From Rheum nobile (taxonomy: Eukaryota > Streptophyta > Magnoliopsida > Caryophyllales > Polygonaceae), in the NCBI GenBank assembly GCA_027886185.1, contig WOAB01000052.1, positions 62,001 to 126,000 of the forward strand: DNA of 64,000 bases. Direction: 5' to 3'. Positions 48,060 to 58,469 of this stretch are shown here, piece after piece (position 1 is the first letter of the stretch; each line of letters starts with the position of its first letter). The position numbers and the translations under genes were made by a program. A model generated the notes under the pieces. It was not told where the DNA came from, searched no databases, and saw only the letters and a list, made by a program, of their open reading frames with translations.

Positions 48060-50620
48060 TGGTGTAAATACTGAAGATCGATCTACATATAAATTAATTC
48101 TATGTTTATTTTTGTATGAAGTATTTGTTGCTTTAATTGATATTATTTTTTTGATAGATTTATAGAAATGTTGATATTATTATTTTATATAAATGGTAAG
48201 TCATTTAGGTGGAATGAAGATTGTGTACATGGATTTATAATGTTTTTGTTCTTTAGAAAATCACATCCTGGTTTCTTAGTTTCAATAATTTGATATGTTA
48301 CTTCTACAATATAGTGAATTTCTTTATTACAAAAAAAAGAGATAAAAAATTTATTTTTCTATAATTTGTTTATTTTTCTATTAATAATAGAAGATTTTAG
48401 TTTAAAAATCGAAATATTTGAACATCCTTTTTAAAGTGTTGTCAGTATCTCCCAAGCTTCACTATATGACTTTCTAAAGCTAATTTTCATGTAGAAGAAT
48501 GAGATGATGGATGTCCAGAACAAATGAACGAAATACCACCGTTTTTGCCATTTTATAGATGAAAATGTTACTTGGAAAGTGAAACCATTTTGACATATAA
48601 CCGTTTAGACATCTTGACTATAATTTGTTTTTAACCATTCACTGTGTACTTAATACGGGAGTTACGTGTAGTAATTGAATAATATTAAAATAGGAGTAAA
48701 TGAGAGCAAAATATAACGTATACAGTATGTAGTAACTATCACTAATTGAGATTTAGGTTAAAAAATGAGTCATAACCTAAAGAGTAGTCTGTAGGTAGAG
48801 ACAAAATTTAGGTGAAAAAAGTGTGTGAGGGGAGGGAATAATTACTTACAAATAGTGCCCATTTTTATATATACACATAATTATGCTATGGTATATTAAA
48901 ATAAACAAAGAAAAATTAATTACTTCAATTACAAAGTAGCCTATAATTATACTTATGTATTTTATATTGGTTTATAAACCATATAGTAAAAATCTATCGG
49001 AAAATCTAACATATTATATACTAAGGGTGATAAACTAATCCTATAGGCAAACTATAACTTTAGGCCTATTTAAGCCTTTGATTTTGTCTTTAAAAGTTAG
49101 CATTCAATGATCTAGAATGCTAACTTTTAAATATATATAGATATAAATGGTTATTTTTCATGCTTAATAGAAATTAAAATTGAACTATGTTGAAAATTTA
49201 ACGTGGAGATATAAGAATTATACAATGATATGAAAATGATGACTTTTTAATTTATAAATATGTAGTAATTGTATATAATTGTGAATCAAAAACTGTGTAT
49301 ATTATATAGACAATTATAGATTATTAATATAATTGTTAATATATGAAATTGTCACTTTAGTATTTTTTGGATTTGAGAAATTGTTTAAATTTTGTACTAA
49401 ATAAATAAGGCATGAAATGAAAAAAAAAAAACTAATTCATCTTTAAAAGTTAGCATTCAATGACCTAGAATGCTAACTTTTAAATATATATAGATCACAT
49501 ATCGTCTAAGAAAAATCATACATTCAAATTAGCAAACACATGAGAAACACACATTGGTTTTACATATATACTTTCTACGGGGTATATATACACATATGAT
49601 CATTTTTTTTAAAAAAAAAATATATGTTCATTCTTATATTCAAGGAGATTATAAAAATATTAACTTTGTTGATTATTATTCCCTAAACGAAGGGGATTAT
49701 TATTGAACTAAACGTCTAAATTGATCCGCAATCTTAATTACACAAATATTACAGTAATCGATTATGAATTTCAATGGGGTTCAATCAATTGATCTTACAT
49801 ATATACTTTCTACGGGGTATACCGTATATATACACATTATGATCATTCTATTTATTTACATTCCAAAATATCCTCATTCTTACATTCCAAGAGATTATAA
49901 AAAAATTAACTTCGTTAATTATTAACCTGAAATAGTAAACCGATACAATACAATTATACCAAAAAAACAAAATATTTCCAAAACAAAGGACTGCTTATAC
50001 CCAAAAAGACGTCATAAAAACAATTCCCTCTTTTAAGGACATCAATAATTAACACTAATTATTGATGTCCTTAAAACGTCTAAATTGATCCGCAATCTTA
50101 ATTACACAAATATTACAGTAATCGATTATGAATTTCAATGGGGTTCAATCAATTGATCTTACATATATACTTTCTACGGGGTATACCGTATATATACACA
50201 TTATGATCATTCTATTTATTTACATTCCAAAATATCCTCATTCTTACATTCCAAGAGATTATAAAAAAATTAACTTCGTTAATTATTAACCTGAAATAGT
50301 AAACCGATACAATACAATTATACCAAAAAAACAAAACATTTCCAAAACAAAGGACTGCTTATACCCAAAAAGACGTCATAAAAACAATTCCCTCTTTTAA
50401 GGACATCAATAATTAACACTAATGCAGGTGAATTGTTTTATTAATTCCATTTTTAGCATATAATGTTTACACATACTACCACAACCTGTCTCTTTAAGAA
50501 ACAAATTTCTACAATAATTATGACTGAAAATATTAATAACGACACAATAAACATTCCACTATAATTTATTCGTCATACAAACTGTTTACTCAAACAAACC
50601 AAAAACCAAAACACACATGC
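48060..50620. other. Helitron 3' half, AT-rich and repeat-rich
   Basis: No gene. It contains two copies of a perfect 14-bp inverted repeat (AAAAGTTAGCATTC) near 49088 and 49445, and the 364-bp tandem duplication listed separately. Confidence 0.6.
49711..50423. repeat. 364-bp tandem duplication with hairpin
   Basis: Units start AACGTCTAAATTGATCC at 49711 and 50075 and are almost identical. The first unit ends in a 19-bp perfect inverted repeat (stem TTAAGGACATCAATAATTA, loop ACAC); the second stops inside the loop. A degenerate earlier version lies at about 49555-49690. Confidence 0.9.
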
Positions 50621-50722
50621 CCGTGCGAAGCACGTGCTTAGATTTCTAGCAAATTAATAAATTTTAGCTCAATAATTAGGGTCCAGTAGTTAAATGTGTG
50701 ATTATACATGTATGTATTTTAA

Positions 50723-51297
50723 GGAGTCCGTTTCACGTGCGAAATATGCTTATCGTGCGAAATGCAAAGCGGTCGCGTTCATTCGAGTTCATAAATAGAC
50801 ACCACATGTTCATTTTCTGAGCGGTAATGTTCATTATCTGGGGGGTAATATTCAAGGGCACTGTACTGTTAAAAAAAGGGGGATAGTGAATAGTGACGCG
50901 GTGGCATAACCGTAAATATGGCGATTTTTTTTTTTCAGTCAACAATTTTTATTTTTTTAAAATTTATTTATTGTCTCTGATCATTCTGGAATAGACAATT
51001 ATTAACGTTCACATATAAGTACTATATGTTCATTGTATGTGCCGTATAAGTTCACATATAACATGATCATGTTGCAACACATGTCTTTGAACATTTAGTG
51101 CTTATTTGTGAACGTGAATATACAAATAAATGAACATCTAGTGCTTATTCGTGAACCTTCTATATAGGCTTTTCCAGAATGATCACAGGACGAAAATGAA
51201 AAAAAAAAAGTTGTTGACCAAAAAAAAAAAAAAAACGTACGACCGAGATTGCTTCGCATTTCGCACGGAAAGCCTATTTCGCACGGGAACCCAAATC
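50723..51297. mobile_element. MULE-type MITE, copy 1
   Basis: Imperfect terminal inverted repeats around TTYCCGTGCGAAAT (left end GGAGTCCGTTTCACGTGCG; right end on the other strand GATTTGGGTTCCCGTGCG). The 10-bp duplication TGTATTTTAA lies at 50713-50722 and 51298-51307; repeat A has a single copy. No coding capacity; 575 bp. Confidence 0.88.
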
Positions 51298-51470
51298 TGT
51301 ATTTTAAAGCTACATATATACTTATCAGTCACATCACAAGTCATTCTATGCTTTGCAAAAAGGTTAATTGGTGTTGGAGATTTGCCTCTATTCACACATT
51401 GTTTACTTAAACAAGCTATGAAATATCAACAAACAACCATTGTTCAAACGCATACACAGCCATTCAGCAA

Positions 51471-52179
51471 TCAGCCATTGCTCAAACGCATAAACAACCA
51501 TTCAGCAATCAGCCATTGTTCAAACGCAGAAACATAGGGGAATTAGCCATAGTCCGTTTCTTTCCAGTTATGAAGTACTAGCAGAAACAGCCATTCAGAA
51601 ATGGAGGGGAATTAGCTAGACAGATTCAAGCTATTAAGTATCAGCAAAAACATAGTCCTTCATCTACAAGCCCTATTTTTGGCAGCCTTGTTCAAACGCA
51701 ATTCTTCCTCTTAGGTTTAGCAAAATCCATCAATCATATCTGAAAGCCCTAATTTTCGAAGAAGAAAGTAAGATGACTAACCAACATGATCGAGTTGTTA
51801 TCTCTTGCCGGATGAGTGTGAGCCACCACCTCCTTCACGATCGAGTTGTTGTCTCCTCCCGGATGAAAGTGAGCCCACCACTACCACCACACTAGACCGC
51901 TGCTACTGTTGAGCCAATCGACTGTTGTTGAGCCACCACCGACGACTGTTGTTGAGCCACACCGATCCACTGCTATTGAGCCACCATCGCGCGCCTCTTA
52001 GGTTAGCAGTTTAGGGGTGATAAGCGAGGTGAAATTGAAGAGCCACCACCGCGAGATGAAATTGAAGAGCCAAATTAGGGATTTTGATATCTTTCTTTTG
52101 CTGATATTACATATAATTAATTAGATAAGACCCTCCAATTTTGATCAGTCCCCGCCATATTTTTATTTTTTGCGCTAAA
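51471..52179. other. CACTA 2 right interior (leader side), no supported gene
   Basis: Short repeats of CAGCCATT near 51465-51590 and about five copies of TTGAGCCACCAC at 51900-52060. These read as untranslated leader for the minus-strand CACTA genes; no ORF is supported. Confidence 0.45.
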
Positions 52180-52412
52180 TTTTTATCAATGTTACATTTG
52201 TTATACATCAGCCATTACTCTAGGTTTTTTTTTCACAACCATTACATTTGTTATAACAATTGTAACCTTTGGAGACACCCGTTACATAAAACCAATTACA
52301 ATAGATCCTACTATTATATTTTAACATGAGCCATTGCACTTGGCTATCTATGGTAACACACTAAAAAACCATTACAATTTTTGTGTTACATTAAGCCAAA
52401 TATTTCGTAGTG
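52180..52412. repeat. Right subterminal repeats and TIR of CACTA 2
   Basis: CCATTACA, CGTTACA and GTAAC motifs as at the left end, ending in TATTTCGTAGTG. Confidence 0.8.
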
Positions 52413-52841
52413 ATATAGGGTTCTAGAAGAGGGAAATGAACGGCTAGAAATTAAATCCACTTTTCCTTAATTACGGCCAACCCCTCATGTTTTGGGGTTA
52501 TTTGCAATTTTTGTCCCAAGTTTCCAATTTGTGGCACATTTGCCCCTTTTTCTTTACCAAATTATAATAAAGCTCTCAAGCTTTATTTTATAAACTTAAT
52601 CCTACTTGGTAAACACTTCTCTACTATATTTAATGTAACCTTATAATAATTTGTACAAAAATTATTCAAGACATAATTTTTGACAAAAATTATTCAAGAC
52701 ATAATTTTTGACTTAAGTTAAGGTTGATTTAAATTATTCTTCTATTTAAAAGAATAAAATAAATACCATAAACTTTATTATTTTCATTAAAAAAAATAGA
52801 AATTACATTAATACCCTTATGGTAAAATGAGGGTTATTACA
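52413..52841 (-). repeat. Solo LTR 2, part c
   Basis: Final LTR piece ending GGGTTATTACA. It includes a 28-bp tandem duplication (52657 and 52685). Confidence 0.75.
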
Positions 52842-52846
52842 ATGGT

Positions 52847-53067
52847 AGGATGTGAGATTATGCATCAACTTTGAAAAGGTGGAATCATCACACCTCTAGC
52901 TTTGTGAAGGTTGGTCTAGACAATTCAGAAAAACCTCTTTTTGAGAGGTTATATGTGTGCTTTGAGGCTTATAAGCAGGGGTTCATAAAGGGTTATAGAC
53001 CAATAATAGGCCTTGATGGTTGTCATCTGAAGGGTGCATACACTAGTCAGGTTTTGGTTGCAGTAAG
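52847..53067 (+). pseudogene. MULE transposase, third segment with first DDE aspartate
   Basis: Directly after the second ATGGT the transposase frame resumes: DYASTLKRWNHHTSSF, GLDNSEKPLFERLYVCFEAY, then GYRPIIGLDGCHLKGAY. The Asp in GLDGCHL is the position of the first catalytic residue of MULE transposases. TGA at 52853-52855 replaces the usual Trp codon. It breaks off at the GTAAG duplication (53063-53067). Confidence 0.92.
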
Positions 53068-53959
53068 TGTAACACCCCAAACCAGAGGTGTCACAGTGTC
53101 ATAGATCCGAAGGTCTATAAGGCGATTTTAGAAAAAAGAAAACCCAAAATACTTCCAAATACACCAAAAATTATCAACATTTAAATCCATGTTACAAGTT
53201 TGAAACAAATTTGAACCTTGCATCAAGTTTAGAATATCAATTTCCATCCCAACCCAACATATAGCTGATAAAACATTTTCAAATCCGATGTCAAAACTAA
53301 ATCTTTAATTGTGAAGACGAATCTGTGATCAAGAACCCCCTTGCTGCTGTCGAACATGCAAGGACTAGTTGACTGGTGGACCCGATACACCAGCCAACCG
53401 TGGAATCACAAACCGAGGTTGGTTAGTCTAATGAAAGACTAGCAAGAATCATCAAGCAAAATAGTAGAACACAGGAAATAATTATCATACCATCCAACCA
53501 ACGCCAAACAACAACACACCAAAATATATACTATTACTATCACATAACCATTACTTAATCATTCCTATCCAACTCTTCAATATGCTAAACACATTCAATC
53601 CAATCTCAACCACACAGCGAGTATAAACGAGTGAGACGATCCAATCCAACTTTACTAACACATCCAATCCCTCTTTCTTTTCTACTACCACCGCGTCAAT
53701 TAATAACACTACGAGACATATACATATACTACTACTAATGTATAACCAATGCTAACCAATTATATCAAGCTCACTAATGTACCAACACATCCAATCCAAC
53801 CTTTGCATCAGCGAACACATAAGCGGTAACACAAACATCACCTAAGTAACCCACTATCCATGGCTAGTCTAAAGAGGGGACGATCACCCTCCGGTTGTGG
53901 CCTTGAACCAACGTAGGTCACACCCCACGTGGTCGGGTGAGGCGATCATCACCCCGGCC

Positions 53960-54290
53960 CAGCTACAAGGAGTAATGCCCTCCATACACCCCAACCCATC
54001 CCATGTTGGCCCATACCCTCAAGGCAGGAAACCACCCATGTAGGTTGTTGGAGAGAGTCGAACAAGCGACCTCCTCTCCCTTTTACAAACGACCCAGGCC
54101 AGCCACCCAACCAGTGCCGCCTGTTCGTTAACATGGACTGCAGCCCATACACCCCAACCCAACCTATGTTGGCCCACACCCTCAAGATGGGAAACCACAC
54201 ATGTAGGTTGTTGGAGTTGGGGATCGAACCCCCAACCTCCCTTTAAACAAGGAGATCTTGCACTCCTTGCTACCAATTAAGCTGCAGCAA
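53960..54290 (-). repeat. Dimer of tRNA-derived SINE-like units
   Basis: On the minus strand one unit has a B box GGGTTCGATCCCC (54219-54233) and an A-box-like AGCTTAATTGGTAGC (54268-54285). A second unit with B box GTTCGACTC (54055-54066) follows. Both share a body of about 90 bp (ACAACCTACATG onwards). This matches pol III SINE layout rather than a functional tRNA. Confidence 0.65.
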
Positions 54291-54424
54291 ACAATCAACC
54301 AACAACTAACTGACAATCAACGGCTACCGACAACTACAACCAATGGCCAATAACAACACACAGTCACAACTAACAACAATCAACAACGACAACTAACTAC
54401 AACCAACAAAGACCGCATAATAGT

Positions 54425-54832
54425 CCAACATAAATCAACAACAAACCAATATCCGTCAACAAAACCACTAACCAAGCACACAACCAATATCCAACACACA
54501 ACCAATAACCAAGCACACAACCAATATCCGACACAAAACCAATAACCAAGCAAACAACCAATATCCAACACAAAACCAATAACCAAGAAAACAATCAATA
54601 TCCAACACAAAACCAAATAACCAAGCACACAATCAATATCCAACACACAACCAATAACCAAGCACACAACCAATATCCGCCAACAAAACCTATAACCAAC
54701 AAACAATCAATATCCAATACAAAACCAATACCCAAGCACACAACCAATATCCGCCAACAAAACCTATAACCAACAAACAATCAATATCCAACACAAAACC
54801 AATACCCAAGCACACAACCAATATCCACACAT
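54425..54832. repeat. Tandem repeat, about 36-bp unit
   Basis: Repeated CCAATATCCAACACAAAACC and AATAACCAAGCACACAA blocks. The long minus-strand reading frame here is an artefact of the repeat. Confidence 0.85.
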
Positions 54833-55920
54833 TCAACCATTTAATTCTATGACTACTAATCTAGATCAAAACAACGGACAAATGCATAAACCATTACTGA
54901 AAATGATATTATACAAAAAAAATTATTATTTTAAAAGAGATAGGGAAGAAGAAAGAGCAAGAATCATCTTGCCTTAAACTTATCGACACCACCCCAGAAT
55001 TTCACCAACTTCACCAACCAATCCCGAACGAATCGTGCAACGACAAACCGAACAAGTTCTTGCATTAATTAACCCATACCAAGCCACTACTAACAAACCC
55101 CCAATTCAGCCCCTAAATCAGTCCAAAACTTCAAAGTTGAAATTACACCCAAAATCACATATCCGCACCTTGGCCAAATTCAGAAATTTGTGGCTGCTCA
55201 CAACTCGCCTTCAATACCTGAACTATCTACCCACAATTCTCTTCAATACCTGAACCAAATCTGCCCCATTTGAGATCAATTAATTACTAACCTAACAACC
55301 CAAAATAGATTAAGGCTGCACAAAATCAATACAATCAGCAACACATATTTATGGTTGTTCACAACCCCTGTAATTCATCCAAATCTGTCCAAATTTTAAC
55401 AAACAAATAACAACTAATTCAACCCCTAAATTTCAGATTTAATTCAGCCAAATAAAACCATGCAACAGCTGCGATACCTCGTCGGAGGTGTCTTTGTCGC
55501 CGGGACTGGCTCCTCGTCGTCGGAAGTCCAACAGCAGCAGCGGCAGAAGGGCACAACAGCAGCAACAAGCGGCAACAGCAGCAGCAACACGCGACATCAA
55601 TGACACATACAGCAGCAACACGTACAGCAGCGGCTTGCATAGCAGCTGGAAGAAGTGGTCTGACTCAGGGAAAAGAGGTCGTGGTAGGTGCGGTTGAGCT
55701 CACCGGCGGGGACTTGAGCAGAAGAAGGAGGAGGTCAGAAGCATGAGGGAGGTGATGGCGGCGTGGCTCTCATCCGAAGAAGACAAGTTTATCCCCTTTT
55801 TCTACCCTTTTCTGAATTTCTTTCTCCAAATTCTGCTTTTGTTGACTTATATAGTCAAAGCAATAATTCACCATTTAATATATATATATATACATATATC
55901 TATTGGGGTATTTCAGTAAG

Positions 55921-56062
55921 GAAGGATGGGAATGACAATATATATTCCTTTGCTTTTGTTGTTGTAGAGGCAGAGAGGAAGGACACTTGGCTTTAGTTAT
56001 TAGATATTTTAATGAGGGACACTGGAGAAAGCAACCCTACATTCATGTCTGATAGACAAAAG
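55921..56062 (+). pseudogene. MULE transposase, fourth segment
   Basis: The frame continues after the second GTAAG: KDGNDNIYSFAF, VVVEAERKDTWL, ILMRDTGES, FMSDRQK. TAG at 55994-55996 replaces the usual Trp codon. It ends at AAAG/GTAAAT (56063), which is either a donor site or the edge of another insertion. The rest of the DDE domain and the SWIM zinc finger are not found before 64000. Confidence 0.9.
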
Positions 56063-56917
56063 GTAAATAATATCAATTTGTTACGAGGACGTTATATACA
56101 CGCGATTTTTTATCTTTTCGCACGCACATTGGTGCGCCAATAATAGACGTGCATTTTGGTACGCCAAAATTAGGAGTGCAGGGGGCAAAACCGAAAAAAT
56201 GGGAAAAATACTCATAGAGGTGATGCGCCAGACTAAGGCGCATCAGACTGGCACGCCTACACAAGGCGCGTAAAACCCTTTAATGGTTGGGCCAATTAAA
56301 AGGCCATTTGGCGCGCCATAACATGGCACACCAACAAAATCCCACATTTCCCACCAACCTATTTGATATGATTGAGTTTTTTTATTCCAAATCTCACAGC
56401 CTATCTCTAATTGTAAGGGTAATTTTTGGAAGAATTTACCACCCAAGCTTACTTATGCTTTAAATTAAACCTTTTTTATTTAATTTATAGGAGTCACTTA
56501 CTATTATAATCTAAAAATATTATATATATATACATAACCTAAGTTAGGAAGACTAACTTAAGTGAACCTAATTAGTGCGTGACAAATTGATAAATCTTAT
56601 TGTAAAATGAAAAATGAAATAAATCTTACTGTAAAGGGTCTTTACTGCATTCCTATGGTTGTGCTCTCATTGGACCACTGACCATTGATATTTAATTGAT
56701 TAGTTTTAAGAAAAATAGAATAAATTTGTTTAAATTAAAAATAAAAAGGAAAGGATGAAACAAATTACTAATTGGTTGAGTAGTATCAATCTACCGCTAC
56801 TAATAAAGAATTTGGAAAGTTGTTACATGCTCTTTTTAATTTTGAAAAAAAAGTTCTTTTATTTTAAATATCTCATTATTTCGTGAATTTGTGATGACCA
56901 AGTGGTCCAATGACATG
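56063..56917. other. Non-coding stretch with GGCGCC hairpin cluster
   Basis: 56120-56335 has several short inverted repeats, for example GATGCGCC/GGCGCATC at 56222-56245. The rest is AT-rich with a GACCAAGTGGTCCAATGACA repeat (56894-57003). No gene. Confidence 0.55.
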
Positions 56918-57804
56918 ACTATAGTTATATATTATGGTTATATCGTATAACTATACGATATAACCAAGTGGTCCAATGACATGACCAAGTGGTCCAATGA
57001 CATGCTCTAATATATTATGGTTATATATTATGGTTATATCCTATTGTTATATACTATTGTTATATCGTATAGTTATATACTACAACTATATACTATGGTT
57101 ATATCATATAGTAAGATACCATGGTTATATCGTATTGTTATATATTTTTGTTATATCGTATAGTTATATACTATAGTTATATATTATGGTTATATCGTAT
57201 AGTTATATACCACTATTATATCATATAGTTATATATTATGGTTATATCGTATAGTTATATACTATTGTTATATCGTATAGTTATATACTATAGTTATATC
57301 GTATAGTTATATACTATTGTTATATCGTATATTTATATACTAATGTAATATCATATAGTTATATACTATTGTTATATACTATGGCTAAATACTATTGTTA
57401 TATCGTATAGTTAGATACTATGGTTATATCGTATAGTTAGATACTATGGTTATATCGTATAGTTAGATACTATGGCTATATCGTATTGTTATATATTAAT
57501 GTTATATCGTATAGTTATATACTATAGTTATATATTATGGTTATATCGTATAGTTATATACTATTGTTATATCGTATAGTTATATATTATGGTTATATCG
57601 TATAGTTATATACCATTGTTATATCATATAGTTATATACTATTGTTATATCGTACTATAGTTATATACTATGGTTATATCGTATAGTTATATACTATTAT
57701 TATATCGTATAGTTATATACTATTGTTATATCGTATAGTTATATACTATTGTTATATCGTATAGTTATATACTATGTTTATATCGTATAGTTATATACTA
57801 TGTT
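56918..57804. repeat. AT-rich minisatellite, left block
   Basis: About 26-bp unit made of TTATATCGTATAG and TTATATACTATTG, repeated with small variations. Confidence 0.92.
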
Positions 57805-57814
57805 TATATCATAT

Positions 57815-58469
57815 GAGTGAGTTTCCCATGCATTTGATCCTTATGGTACAACATGTGAAATATTATGGGCCATTGGATCAAGGAGATGGAGGGGTGAATA
57901 GTGATGCGGTGACATAACCGTAAATACGGCAAACTTTTTTTTTTTCGGCCAACAATTTTATTTTTTTATATATTTTTCGTCTCTGATCGTTTTGGAATAG
58001 ACAATTATTGACGTTCACATATAAGTATTACATGTTCATTGTTTTATACCGTAAGGTTCATATATAATATAATCATGTTCAAACACATGTCTTTGCACAT
58101 TTAGTGCTTATTTGTGAACTTCAGTGCACAAATAAGTGAACGTTAAGAGCTTATTTGTGAACCTTCTATATAGGTTATTTCAGAATGATCAAGGGACGTT
58201 AAGAGTTTTTTTTTCCGTCTCTGATCGTTCAGGAATAGACAATTATTGACATTCATATATTAGTACTGAATGTTCATTATTTTATACTGTCAAGTTCACA
58301 TATAACATGTTCATGTTCAAACACATATCTTTGCACATTTAGAACTTATTGGTGAACCTTCTATATAGGTTATTCCGGAATGATCAGGGGATATAAAAAA
58401 AATGTTGACAAAAAAAATACAAAATTGTACGGCCGAGATCGCTTCACATTTCGCACGGGAACCCAAATC
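57815..58469. mobile_element. MULE-type MITE, copy 2
   Basis: Same family as 50723-51297 (shared terminal and internal sequence, including GTGAATAGTGA and TAGACAATTATT). The 10-bp duplication TATATCATAT (57805-57814) matches TATATCGTAT (58470-58479) with one change. An internal part is duplicated (about 57970 and 58220). Confidence 0.85.

Larger units (their letters stand above)
45036..50649 (+). mobile_element. Non-autonomous Helitron with several captured gene fragments
   Basis: It starts TCTATATATAACTAAAAG and ends with a hairpin (50619-50637, stem GCCCGTGC with loop GAA) followed 12 bases later by CTAG (50646-50649), the classic Helitron ends. The insertion lies after an A. Repeat A gives the empty site ACCAAAA/TAAATT; the T on the right flank now reads C. 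No Rep/helicase gene is visible. It contains + strand fragments of at least three recognised genes plus one unrecognised gene. Confidence 0.93.
42919..51470. repeat. Direct repeat B, split by a Helitron and a MITE
   Basis: Collinear with repeat A in three pieces: 42919-45035, 50650-50712 and 51298-51470. It starts with the end of the kinase exon (to about 42970) and has the same GATATGCA repeats and GC-rich block (43463-43568). Confidence 0.88.
18862..52412 (-). mobile_element. CACTA (En/Spm) DNA transposon 2, heavily invaded
   Basis: The left end is CACTACCAAATAT. The right end, read on the other strand, is CACTACGAAATAT (52400-52412). Both ends carry the same subterminal motif family, CCATTACA/CGTTACA. 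A TNPA-like gene lies on the minus strand at 33845-36331; no TNP2 gene was found. The interior is filled by a gypsy element, a pararetroviral relic between two direct repeats, a Helitron and a MITE. The 3-bp flanks (TAG left, ATA right) do not match, so a target duplication cannot be confirmed. Pairing of the two ends rests on the TIR and the shared subterminal repeats. Confidence 0.8.
10023..52841 (-). mobile_element. Gypsy-type LTR (family TGTAACACC) holding a 40-kb nest of insertions
   Basis: The outer ends are TGTAACACCCC at 10023 and GGGTTATTACA at 52841, flanked by the perfect 5-bp duplication ATGGT (10018-10022 and 52842-52846). Removing the copia element (12223-18698) and CACTA 2 (18862-52412) leaves about 2.8 kb of sequence (10023-12222, 18704-18861, 52413-52841). 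That is similar in length and internal landmarks to the LTRs at 31106-33349 and 59407-62246. The simplest reading is a solo LTR. Its orientation follows the related LTRs, whose gag genes and priming sites are on the minus strand. Confidence 0.82.
53068..55915 (-). mobile_element. Solo LTR 3 (TGTAACACC gypsy family)
   Basis: From TGTAACACCCC to GGGGTATTTCA, 2848 bp, with the perfect duplication GTAAG (53063-53067 and 55916-55920). It has the conserved hairpin block at 53422-53441 and GC-rich CAGCAG-rich sequence at 55480-55760, as in the LTR at 59407. No internal region is present. Confidence 0.88.

Noticed and set aside
10023..52841. A single 43-kb retrotransposon
   Set aside because: After nested elements are removed only LTR sequence remains, with no priming site, gag or polypurine tract of its own; it is a solo LTR.
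54219..54290. Possible tRNA gene on the minus strand
   Set aside because: It has A and B box-like motifs, but the stem pairings are poor and a shared non-tRNA body follows; a SINE fits better.
54380..54780. Minus-strand open frames that look like a hydrophobic, Cys/Trp-rich repeated membrane protein
   Set aside because: They come from the 36-bp tandem repeat read in a stop-free frame; no start context, no family match and several overlapping frames are equally open.
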